From: Flectonema sp. DT1601
Taxonomy: Eukaryota; Euglenozoa; Diplonemea; Diplonemida; Diplonemidae
Direction of reading: 5' to 3'
DNA: 64,000 nt
NCBI GenBank assembly: GCA_964019425.1
Contig: OZ025789.1
Coordinates: 496,001-560,000, forward strand
This document shows positions 41,269 through 50,646 of the stretch, piece by piece (within the stretch, counting starts at the first letter, position 1; every line of letters starts with the position of its first letter). The notes under the pieces were generated by a model. That model searched no databases, had not been told where the DNA came from, and saw nothing but the letters and a program-made list of their open reading frames with translations. The position numbers and the translations under genes are program-made.

Positions 41269-44200
41269 ATGTCAAATGGTTATTTTGGGGGTTCGCTAGC
41301 CTCTACACGACCGGGAAGTCCCCACATTTTATTACGAAGAGCCTTTGAAAGGGCGTTCAGGCGACCCGCTCCTGCAGGTGTTAGAATCGACGATGGTTGG
41401 GATGAGTTACAGACAAAGAAATTTAGTCCGAAAGGAAGTAATAAAAAAATAAATAAATCTCTGAGTCTCTCTCCCTCAAGGAATTATCAGAAGAATGACA
41501 TAGCAAACGGAGACAATGACAGTGACATTAAGTTCTTAGGCCTCTCTTCTGCAGGAGCTGTTTCTCTAGATAGTAACTTCCTTACGCTAAGCAGCGATGA
41601 TGGTCCAGATAGGTCAGTCTACACTGATTCCCTCAAACAGGGAGGTATCTTCGTTGATCATTCTACTATTCAAATAGATGGTGGGATCCGCTTTACAATG
41701 GCTTCTAAAGCACTTCGTAATTTCACTGAAACTTGTTCTAGACTCGGAATCGAACTTAATACGTCTTCTGAAAATGAAATCGTTAATCGCAATCACTCCA
41801 AACCCGTGTGGTTATCAAAAACCAATAAAGCTAATGAAGGTAGCCCATCACTCGATATAATAACGCAAGTTGCCGACATGATTGTCGAAGAGCTGGGGCG
41901 AGATCCTCAGGGATATATTCAGCCTCTACTGGCACAGATATCAAAGAAAATGCCGTTCGGGAAAGCAATCTACGTGGCATCAGAAGCAGGTGCATACAGT
42001 AGGAGTATTCAGCCATGTGAGAATACGGCTTCAGTGTCGCATTCGTACGGATTCTCGAAGGTGAGGACTCCACAGTCGCAAAACAATTCTTCTTCTTTTG
42101 TAACTCCTCAGCATCATCACGATGAAAGTCAATTAGTTCAACCGGTGTTCTCTTCTGCAATGCAATCTCCTCTCGGTAATCAACTTACTGATTACAGCGG
42201 TCAGCAGTCTGTAGCCGTAGTATCACCAACTCACGTAGGAAAGCAACCACTTCCTGCTGTACCGCCAGTACTGAGTCAGCCTGCTGGAGATGTGACGTCA
42301 GTGAGTCAGCTTCAAACACCTAATGATGGTAATAATATTATTCAAAATCAAGTTCTTCAGTCTCAAGATCACAGGAATATAAGACTTCCATTGCATATCC
42401 TATCACCTCAACAAGCTTCTCAACATCTTCAAACTTCTCCTTCACTTCTGCAGCGGCATGCGCAGCAAACATCTGTATTGCCACAGCAATTTAAAGAGAG
42501 CAGCTCACAGCAGACTCCTCAATCTCAGTCGCAAGTGCAACAGCAGTCTCAACGGCAACCCGAACAGCAACTGTTAAGTCCGGAACAGCACTTTCTGCTA
42601 TCTGCCATTCAGCAACAGAATACAGTCACTCGTCAACAGTTAGAAGGACAGCAAGCAGTTCCATTGCAACAGGGTGTGGATTCTCTGCGACCACCAGAAC
42701 AACAACAGCAGCAGCTACAGTATCAGCAACTGCAACAACAACACCAGCCACAACAACAACAACTGCAGCAGCAACCGCAGCCGCAGCTACTACTACTACA
42801 GCAGCAGCAGCAACAGCAACCACAACTACAGTCACAACCGCAACAAGATACTTCTCATATCCACTCTGAGCCAACTGTTAACAGCCAACAGCAATTGATG
42901 AAGAGTTCAGTGATTCAGCCAACACAACAGCCGCAGCTACTGCAGCAGCAACTACAGCCGCATCAACAGCAACAACAACAACCCCAGCTGCAACAGCAGC
43001 AACTACAGCATCAGCAACTGGAACAACAACAACTACAACAACCACAGCCGCAGCTACAACTACAGCAGCAACCACAGCCGCATCGACAGCAACAACAACT
43101 ACAGCCACAACTACAGCAGCAACTGCAGCAGCAGCAACAACTACAACTTCAGTCACAACCGCAGCAAGGTACTCCTCAGCATATCCACTCTGAGCCAACT
43201 GTTGACAGCCAACAACAATTAATGAAGAATTCGGTGATTCAGCCAACACAACAGCCGCAGCCACAACTGCAGCAGCAACCACAGCCGCATCAACAACAAC
43301 CACAACAACCACAGCTGCAACAACAACCACAGCTTCAACAACAACCACAGCTTCAACAGCAACCACAACTACAGTCACAACCGCAACAAGATACTTCTCA
43401 TATGCACTCTGAGCCGGCTGTTAACAGCCAACAGCAATTGATGAAGAGTTCAGTGATTCAGCCAACACAACAGCCGCAGCAGCAACTACAGCCGCATCAA
43501 CAGCGACAACAACAACCCCAGCTGCAACAGCAGCAACCCCAACCGCATCAACAGCAACCACAACTACAGTCACAACCGCAACAAGATACTTCTCATATCC
43601 ACTCTGAGCCAACTGTTAACAGCCAACAGCAATTGATGAAGAGTTCAGTGATTCAGCCAACACAACTCTCGGGATTGACGGCTGAGCAACGTGTGCAGCC
43701 CATGTTTCAGCAGCCAACACACATGGTTGGAATTCCATCAGTTGTGCAATCAGATACTACACAACAACATCAACATCAAAGCTCTCAAAACATGTTGCAG
43801 ACCTCGCAGCAAGTTCAGGGATCCCAAAATGTGGGGCCAAATAGCTCACAGCAAACACAGCAACCAGCGTTTGGTGTTGTTGTTTGCTCACAATCTGTTC
43901 CAGTGCAGCCTGTATCTGCAGCTCAAAATATACTCTCAGTGAACTCCTCATCTGTTGTGTTACAACAGCAGATGCCTGCAAACGAAAATATGCATTCTTC
44001 TCTCTCTCAACTACCCGCACAGCAGGTAGCTTCACAGCAACAACCACAGCAACAACTACAGCAACATGGCTTTGAGAAGCTAAGTGACCCTCCGCCTCAG
44101 AGTTTAGTGTCTGCTACTCCAGAGATTCAGAAAGCCGTAAATCAACAAGTGACTCCTGTTATCAAACAAGTAACTCCTCACCATGCGGATGTCATAACTC

Positions 44201-45399
44201 AAAGAGATCTCAATGGTGGGACTCAAATGAGTTCTTTAACTCTGCCTTCAAACGATCCTCATCATGGGACACAGATGACTGGAAATGTTCCTTCATCAGC
44301 ATTTGAACAACCGAATGATAGAAATCGTCGTGCCAGTCTTGTCATAAGTACGACTAGTACTACAACACCAGTAAAGTCTCACGTCTCTGCTGATGTTCCA
44401 CACGTAGTACCTCTTAAGAATGCTCCAAACAGAACTTTAGTTCCACTGCCACAACTGCCACCTGGTGTTGTAGAAGTCGACTTTTCAACACCAGATCACA
44501 ATAACATTATCATATCTGAAGCTAAAGGTGTGCTGCAATTCACGGTATGTTCTTTCTTCATGTAAACTTTTTATTAGGGGACACAAACAAAAAAACGAAA
44601 AAAAAAAAAAAAAAAAACCAGATAAACGGAACTCAACCCGTTGGTCCAACAAAGGAAGTGATGTTCGACGGTTTGGGAAACCTTTGGGTGTGTTAAGAGT
44701 TACTTTGATTTTACACTTAATTTTGGGAATGCCATTGCAAAAAAAAACAAAAAAACAAAAAAACAAAAAAACAAAAAAACAAAAAAACAAAAAAACAAAA
44801 AAACAAAAAAACAAAAAAAAAACAATAGTTTCCTGACGTAGACAGCAATATACCCTTACCACATGAGTTAAAAGAAAAGCATCGAGTTTTGGGACATTTA
44901 GCGGGGCTCTGTAACAGTGTTCCGATTGTCGCCCATAACATAGCTAATGATGTAGAAGTAGATTATATAAACATAGCACTGTGGAGACAGAATATATCCC
45001 AATTGTTCGGTTTTAATACTGGAAAAGACGACCTAGAGCTACGTGAAGTAGCCAACGGTTCCCCAGCATCTTCGATAGGAATGAAAGTTCTCGTTGGATA
45101 TCAGATCACTCACATAAATGGAACACCAATTACTACTAAACCGGAATTGCGAGTTGAAGTAGGTCAGGCTGGAAGACAGCTGTCTATAAGACTTGTGGTA
45201 TGTAATTTTTTTTTTTTTTTTTTTCCCGCATGAACTGTAGTTATAATGGCCCAACGCAACGAATATAAAAAAAAAAAAAAAATCCGAACAGAAACCACAA
45301 TGTGTTGTATGCACCCGTCGGGACAGAGGCGGAAGCTTTCGAAAATCTGGTTTTAAATGCAACGAATGCTTCGGCACGAAGAGCATAAAAAAGAAATAG
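41269..45399 (+). CDS. Gln/Pro-rich protein with PDZ domain and CxxC/CxxC tail
   Basis: Four exons, all phase 0: 41269-44544, 44622-44687 (66 nt), 44829-45197 and 45292-45399, giving 1272 aa. Residues 1-300 are Ser-rich. Residues about 330-1030 are a Gln/Pro-rich low-complexity region of mixed CAA/CAG codons, with four copies of a longer unit (DTSHIHSEPTVNSQQQLMKS). The small exon encodes INGTQPVGPTKEVMFDGLGN plus LW. Exon 3 encodes a PDZ domain (LELREVANGSPASSIGMKVL, GYQITHINGTPI). Exon 4 ends with CVVC...CNEC, a possible zinc ribbon. The second intron uses donor GTGTGT and contains a CAAAAAAA repeat. Q-rich tracts suggest assembly or condensate behaviour; function is unknown. Confidence 0.78.
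42829..43665 (+). repeat. Coding repeats within the Gln-rich region
   Basis: Four copies of a segment encoding SQPQQDTSHIHSEPTVNSQQ and then LMKSSVIQPT start near 42829, 43153, 43372 and 43567. Variable Gln/Pro stretches of different length separate them. The copies differ by few substitutions, implying recent expansion. Confidence 0.85.
44738..44823 (+). repeat. (CAAAAAAA)n microsatellite in an intron
   Basis: C recurs every 8 bases from 44748 to 44812 (nine in strict period 8), with flanking A runs. It forms the 3' part of the second intron of the Gln-rich gene, just before the acceptor acaatag (ends 44828). Confidence 0.95.
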
Positions 45400-45445
45400 C
45401 AAGCCGACAAGAGTATCTGCCAGCCCTATCAGCTTTTGACGGTAG

Positions 45446-45507
45446 CGTAGTGGACTACCGTAGTAGTGGTAGTGGACTACCGTAGTAGTGGTAGTGGACT
45501 ACCGTGG
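45446..45507 (+). repeat. 22-bp tandem repeat with internal palindrome in a 3' UTR
   Basis: gtagtggactaccgtagtag plus tg is repeated: tggactaccg starts at 45451, 45473 and 45495, a strict 22-bp period. Each unit contains gtagtggactac, a perfect inverted repeat that can form a 5-bp hairpin. It lies about 50 nt after the stop codon of the Gln-rich gene. Confidence 0.9.
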
Positions 45508-45856
45508 CTGTAACGGGTTTCTTTAGTTTAATAATTGATGTGTTAATTATTCGTCCTGTTTTCTCTTTTTTTTTTTTTTTTTTGGTCGGTTTTGTAGTCA
45601 CGTCCTGTTGCTTATGTGTAACTTCGTCTTTTTCTTAGTAAGGCATTTTCTGTTATTTACTTAGCGAAGAATTTTTATGCTCCTTTTTGCTAACATATTT
45701 TTTTTCAAGGAATTGTTGATTTTAAGCAAGTAATTTGTGGGTGAAACCTACACTCTGCCGTATTGCATTATAACCTGGTTTTGGTTTCCCAGGGCTCACG
45801 ATTAATTCGAAATTGAATAACTCGATGCCGTACTGCACTGAATGACAACACGGAAA

Positions 45857-46050
45857 AAGAGATGTGTATGCAGCTAAGTTAGAAACATTTATTATAATGT
45901 AAAGTATTTACGTCAATCGCAGAGTGTATACCTACACTAACATTACCTTTAGTCACTGTATCTCAGAACTAATGTTAAATTATCGTTATGTTGTTTATGA
46001 TACAATACATTTGTATTTTACGTACAAACTCGAACAGTTAACCCCCCCTT
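45857..46050 (+). repeat. Repeat family B, second copy
   Basis: Shares gttagaaacatt, cgtcaat(c/t)gcagagtgt and tagtcactgt, then atcgttatgttgtttatgat with acaatacatttgtattttac, with 12493-12745. This copy is simpler, without the internal duplications of the copy upstream of the GT4 gene. Confidence 0.85.
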
Positions 46051-46495
46051 TTATTTTTACTTTCTTTCGGTTTACTGCAATTGTTCATTTTGAACATCGA
46101 CGGCTTTAATGTCGTTGGGTATTTTATTTTATTATGATCACTCGTAGTTTCGACAGTAGCTTGTTGTCCCTGTTGGCTAATTTAATAATCTACTTATTGT
46201 GTTGTGTCGCAGTAATTAAGTTACCTGTAGTAGAGGTATTGACATTTTTTGTATTCTTGGCCATAACGCCGTTCTCCCCACTTGTAATAAATTTCTTTTT
46301 TTTTTTAAGGCACCTGCATTCTACTTTTTATCTTAACGAGTTCCCCTTAGATTAGTAGGTACCTGCTTGTATCCTTTTGTTGTGGATTTCAGTTTCCTGT
46401 ACGTTCCTTAGTGAATTTTTTTTTTTTTTTTCGCAACTAAGTAATCACTTATTACAATTATTTTTTTTTATATCCTCAATCAGCCACCCAACAAC

Positions 46496-47029
46496 ATGTT
46501 TCGAAGACATTGCATAGCACTTTGTCAAAAGGGTGGTGACTCAATATATGGATTGATAGGAGAATGGGGATACAGGGAAAATCATTATTCTATACAAATG
46601 AAAAATGGAAAAGCGCATTACAAAGAAGAATATCCAAACAGCGTCAGGGGTATCAAAGGAGTGGAAGGACCTATTGAAGTATACGATGGAGAGCAACTTG
46701 GAGTGCCAGAATTCGATCCTGAGTTTATAGCCAGATTATGGAGAGAAGACGGAACTATATATTTTGAAAAAGACGGTGATGTGGTTAAAGCGGTATTCTG
46801 TCAGAAAGGGGTAAGCCCTGTCAACGGATTAAAATCCAAGGCCACCCGTATTGAATCACTTCGAAGTAAAAACCAAAAAGAAGCCACTGAAATGTTCAAA
46901 CGTGCACAAGAACGACGACAACATAAAAACTCTGACTTAGACCGACTTAAATTCTATAAATATTCAGGATTGTTTTGTATTTTTATGGCTATTGTATTTA
47001 CATGTGTTGATAACATAGATGCAGAGTAG
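46496..47029 (+). CDS. Small protein with C-terminal TM, unknown family
   Basis: 177 aa, single exon, starting 12 nt after the acceptor at 46483. The N-terminal 110 residues are a mixed alpha/beta domain (SIYGLIGEWGYRENHYSIQM), followed by a basic helical stretch (EATEMFKRAQERRQHKNSDL). A C-terminal hydrophobic helix (YSGLFCIFMAIVFTCV, about 155-170) ends six residues before the stop, which suggests a tail-anchored protein. MFRRHCIALCQKG could be a weak mitochondrial presequence. I do not recognise the family. Confidence 0.65.
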   Translation: MFRRHCIALCQKGGDSIYGLIGEWGYRENHYSIQMKNGKAHYKEEYPNSVRGIKGVEGPIEVYDGEQLGVPEFDPEFIARLWREDGTIYFEKDGDVVKAVFCQKGVSPVNGLKSKATRIESLRSKNQKEATEMFKRAQERRQHKNSDLDRLKFYKYSGLFCIFMAIVFTCVDNIDAE

Positions 47030-47924
47030 AAAGAGGTTTGAAGGTGTCAAAGTTGTAGTTTAAATTGGAAACCAGATATCTCAATAAACTGATCTCAGGC
47101 TGTGTTTCTGATCGTGATTGGGTTTATTATTTTATAATAGTAATCAAAATGTTCTTGTTCTAAAAGTGTCTCTCAAGGAGGATACGTCGAGCCGTGAGCA
47201 CCAATTACATATAATCTTTTTAATAATAAACATTATGGTTACTATTTCTTCGTGTGCTGGAATTCAGTCGGAGTGGGAAAGAAAAACAACTGAACAAAAA
47301 AAAAAAAAAAAGAAATCTGGGTTATACTGAACAATTGAGTTTATTTTGTGTAACTTATATTATTATTTTCTTTTTTGTACCGACGTAGTCGGAGAAGAAA
47401 CTATTCAGATTGAAAAGCTGTTTCTCTTTATGGTCATGATTTATTTTCCCTGCGACAGGATTGTGTCTGCGTTCAACGAAATACAAGGCTAAATCTGAAT
47501 CTTGCAAAGAGATGTTTGTCAATCTGTGCAGGTAACTGAGAATGCGACGTTCTCTTTGAACACCTTATGTAAGCTGCAGTACATCATTAGTGAGTCAGGT
47601 ACTATTATTATTGAGTGGTTGTTGTTTAGTACTTAGTGTCTTTGTAGACATTGTAAAAGAGTATTGGACAAGCAAAATAGATACATCGGAAAGAGTCATC
47701 TTATGAAAATAAATACTCTTTACTTTTTTATATTTCTGTTCTTGTTTTATCCATCGTTAGTTTCTTGTATTCGAACATCAAAGCCCAGTAGAGTCTGACT
47801 ATGCTTGTTGACGAATTGGAATACATGTAGTCATTTCTGATAATTCAATGTAGGTACTCGTAAAAATATTATTTCTTTGTTCTCCTCAAAACAGGTCTTT
47901 ATTTTCAACGAAAAAAATGCCAAT
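47030..47924. other. Intergenic region with repeat A copy 2
   Basis: No gene is supported. An A run lies near 47297, and repeat A occupies 47377-47500. The acceptor tctcctcaaaacag ends at 47894. Confidence 0.7.
47377..47500 (+). repeat. Dispersed repeat A, copy 2
   Basis: gtaccgacgtagtcggagaa, then gaaactattcagattgaaa, then tatggtcatgatttattttc and ctgcgttcaacgaaatacaa align with 9100-9228, with small indels. Like copy 1, it follows a T run. Confidence 0.85.
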
Positions 47925-50294
47925 ATGTTCACGGTGCTGTTATCAGCAGTAGTGTTGTCGACTTTGGAATGCAGCAGTTTCACACTGCAAGGATTCGCAA
48001 TGAGGGGACTTGAAACGAGTTACTCCCTTCAGAGCGGTACGGGTCCAAACGCAAGATACACGTCAGCGTCATTGGGGTATCACATTTATTATTGTGACGC
48101 GCAGAGGCTGTGGTGTCTGAGTACCTTCGAAAGTAAATGTCTTTGTCTTGCTCATTGGAGTGGGGAATCTGATTTCAGTCCAAACATGAATGTGATTGAC
48201 ACTAATTGGAGAGAGAAGAAATCATGGACTCATACCTACGATAAAAACACTGAAGGCAACTGGGTACGTAGAGCCATCGTGCTGGAGTGTTTCCGCTCCG
48301 TATCAGAAATAGTAATAACAATGGACTCAGTTGGAAGTCCACAATTATCTGCGTCGAAAACAGCAATAGATCTCGTTGAATCGACGTTTAATTATTACAC
48401 AGACAAGCAAATTAATATAACTACTGTTAGCGTGAAGGGTTTACAAACTGCTAGGCAATCAGTCTCGTTGTCTGTTTCAATTATTGGTCAGCTTCATTCT
48501 ACAATAGAAATATTCGGAGAGGCTCTAAGTAATTTAACAGCCATCGCACCCGCTGCAAAAATTAACGAGTACTGGTCGGTAGTATCTATAGAAAGCCTTC
48601 CCCCTACTGAGTACCCAAGTAGACAGGTTGTACCACCAGCTCCAACATCAGAACCTGTACCTCATCCGACAGCAGAACCATCAAGCACTGGTACTAATGT
48701 TTGGGTTATAGCTCTCATTGTGTGTGGTAGTTGTGTTGGGGTCACATTTGTATTCGTAGTGTGTTGTGTACTCAGTACGAGTAACAAGCGCAAATTAGTC
48801 ACAGAAGAGATGGCCACCAGACAGGTAAAGAGAGAAGTTGTTGGGAAAGGAGAAGTCCAACCTGACAATAAGAAATACCAGGTGAATGAAAATCCACTAC
48901 CGGAAGCCTTAAAGAAGAAAATTGACGAAATGGCACCTCCAGAAGAAGCTGAACGAGAAATGTCTGAATATGACGAAGTACTTCAGTCTTGTGATAGCAA
49001 CCCGCAATCTCCGATACAAACTTCTCAGGCTACAAGATCTGAATTTTCAGTTCCACACAAAATAGCCTTACAATGTACCGGCATGCGTGTCGATGATTAT
49101 CAACTACTGTGTTCTACACATAGATCTGAACCTCAGTGGTTAGGAAGTTCTCTAACAATTTTCACTGATTCGTCAGGCAGATGGAAAGTCGGTAAAATCG
49201 ACTCTGCCACTGGAGCTGAACAAGGCGTTTTGAAATCAACAGATCCACACAATGGAGTACTGCCTCATGAAATAGCAAGTTGGCTGCGAGCACCGACAAA
49301 ACCAAATTCTAGAGACTGGGAAATAGAAGACGGGTTCTCAGCACAGGCAACGTATCCAACATGGGAGAGAAATGTAACAGTTACTAGAACAGGTGACATA
49401 ATATCCCCTGCATTTGGTGTATATGAGTACCTAGGTCAGCAGAGAAGTCAACCCTGTTGGGTTCTGAACAAAGACCCTTCAATGAAACTCTCTGTAAACA
49501 CTAGTCAACGGTGGTGTGTTTCTACTCAAGTTGGTGATGGATTAGGTAAAATTTATTTTACGTCAAATACGTTGGCGAAAACTCGTAATTTTGAACTCAT
49601 GCCTTACGAAGTCGACTGGGACGACTATCCTATATCAGTAACCCGAGGAGGACAAACAGATGATAATGACATCACGATTGATGTTGACAATGATAAAATT
49701 GAAACACACATCTACGTAACATGTCCAGCTCAAGGTTTAGACTCAAATGTATTTGTGGCGAGTAGTGATGGCAGCTTATGGCACTCGAAAATGTCTTCTC
49801 ATGTTTTATTTACTGATAAGTCAGGTGGTTGGAGACTCGGTAATCCTTCCACGGGACAAGGATCACTAAAAACAACAGAACCCCACTCAGGGAGTCATCC
49901 AACATCTATGACCTGGTTACGCGCTCCAATTGGAAATGAAAAAAGTTGGGTTACTGACAATACAATATCAGTCACAAGAACACCAATTACTGTTGATTAC
50001 GCTTATACAGTTAAATCAACCGTCATCCCAGATGTAAATGGAACATACCTTCGTAAGGGAATTCATAATAATTCTCCTCTGTGGTCTTCACCAAATTGTT
50101 CTATTTTTTCAGATTCTGCCGGCCATTGGAAAATTGGAGATCTCGCAAGCGGTACTGGTCACTTCAAATCCCATCAACCTCACAGAAATAACACAATACC
50201 ACACTACATAAATGAGTGGGTTCGTAGACCTGTCAATCAGTCAGAAAATGATTGGATGTCCGCATCGGATATAATAGTGGAGTTGGTTCTCTAA
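47925..50294 (+). CDS. Type I membrane protein with intracellular GxY/WKxG repeats
   Basis: 789 aa from ATG 47925, which begins a signal peptide (MFTVLLSAVVLSTLECSSF) and follows the acceptor at 47894. The lumenal or extracellular part (to about residue 255) has Cys and a Pro/Thr-rich stalk. A TM (WVIALIVCGSCVGVTFVFVV, about 262-284) is followed by a charged linker. The remaining half holds three to four units of about 120-150 aa with a shared core (IFSDSAGHWKIGDLASGTG, then FKSHQPH and INEWVRRP; compare LFTDKSGGWRLGNPSTGQG and IFTDSSGRWKVGK). The last unit shows GTYLRKGIHNNSPLW, a motif common in repeats of many protist proteins that I cannot assign to a named family. By topology these repeats are cytosolic. 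Receptor or adhesion function is speculative. Confidence 0.72.
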   Translation: MFTVLLSAVVLSTLECSSFTLQGFAMRGLETSYSLQSGTGPNARYTSASLGYHIYYCDAQRLWCLSTFESKCLCLAHWSGESDFSPNMNVIDTNWREKKSWTHTYDKNTEGNWVRRAIVLECFRSVSEIVITMDSVGSPQLSASKTAIDLVESTFNYYTDKQINITTVSVKGLQTARQSVSLSVSIIGQLHSTIEIFGEALSNLTAIAPAAKINEYWSVVSIESLPPTEYPSRQVVPPAPTSEPVPHPTAEPSSTGTNVWVIALIVCGSCVGVTFVFVVCCVLSTSNKRKLVTEEMATRQVKREVVGKGEVQPDNKKYQVNENPLPEALKKKIDEMAPPEEAEREMSEYDEVLQSCDSNPQSPIQTSQATRSEFSVPHKIALQCTGMRVDDYQLLCSTHRSEPQWLGSSLTIFTDSSGRWKVGKIDSATGAEQGVLKSTDPHNGVLPHEIASWLRAPTKPNSRDWEIEDGFSAQATYPTWERNVTVTRTGDIISPAFGVYEYLGQQRSQPCWVLNKDPSMKLSVNTSQRWCVSTQVGDGLGKIYFTSNTLAKTRNFELMPYEVDWDDYPISVTRGGQTDDNDITIDVDNDKIETHIYVTCPAQGLDSNVFVASSDGSLWHSKMSSHVLFTDKSGGWRLGNPSTGQGSLKTTEPHSGSHPTSMTWLRAPIGNEKSWVTDNTISVTRTPITVDYAYTVKSTVIPDVNGTYLRKGIHNNSPLWSSPNCSIFSDSAGHWKIGDLASGTGHFKSHQPHRNNTIPHYINEWVRRPVNQSENDWMSASDIIVELVL

Positions 50295-50646
50295 GTGACT
50301 ATGTTGAGATCCATTCAGATGATGGTCTGAAAGAATGACTGATTTCCCTCATTTACCCAAACTGTACATTATTTACTTGTAGTCTATAATAGTATTTTTT
50401 TTTTTTTTTTTAAATACTTTTTCCCTCTTTTTTTTTTTTTTTTTTCCCCCTCCTCCTTTTGTTCTTCTTCTCCCTTGAATTAAATATTATTTAGAAAAGG
50501 GGAGGTAAGGAAGGAGGAAAACTGACCAGAACCAACTGTGGCTTTCCAGACACACGAAGTAAGCAATGAGAGGAAGGTATTGCAAGAGTTTATTTCTGTT
50601 TTTTCTTTCCACAGAACACAATCTATGACTTTACACGGGAACGTTG
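50295..50646. other. Intergenic spacer
   Basis: T runs at about 50397 and 50428 followed by C/T-rich sequence. The acceptor ttctttccacag ends at 50614. Confidence 0.7.

Larger units (their letters stand above)
45400..46495. other. Intergenic region with hairpin repeats and repeat B
   Basis: No gene is supported. It holds the 22-bp hairpin repeat just after the stop codon and repeat B at 45857-46050, then T runs. The acceptor atcctcaatcag ends at 46483. Confidence 0.7.

Noticed and set aside
42626-43612. Minus-strand Val/Ala-rich open frames
   Set aside because: Antisense shadows of the CAA/CAG-rich coding region.
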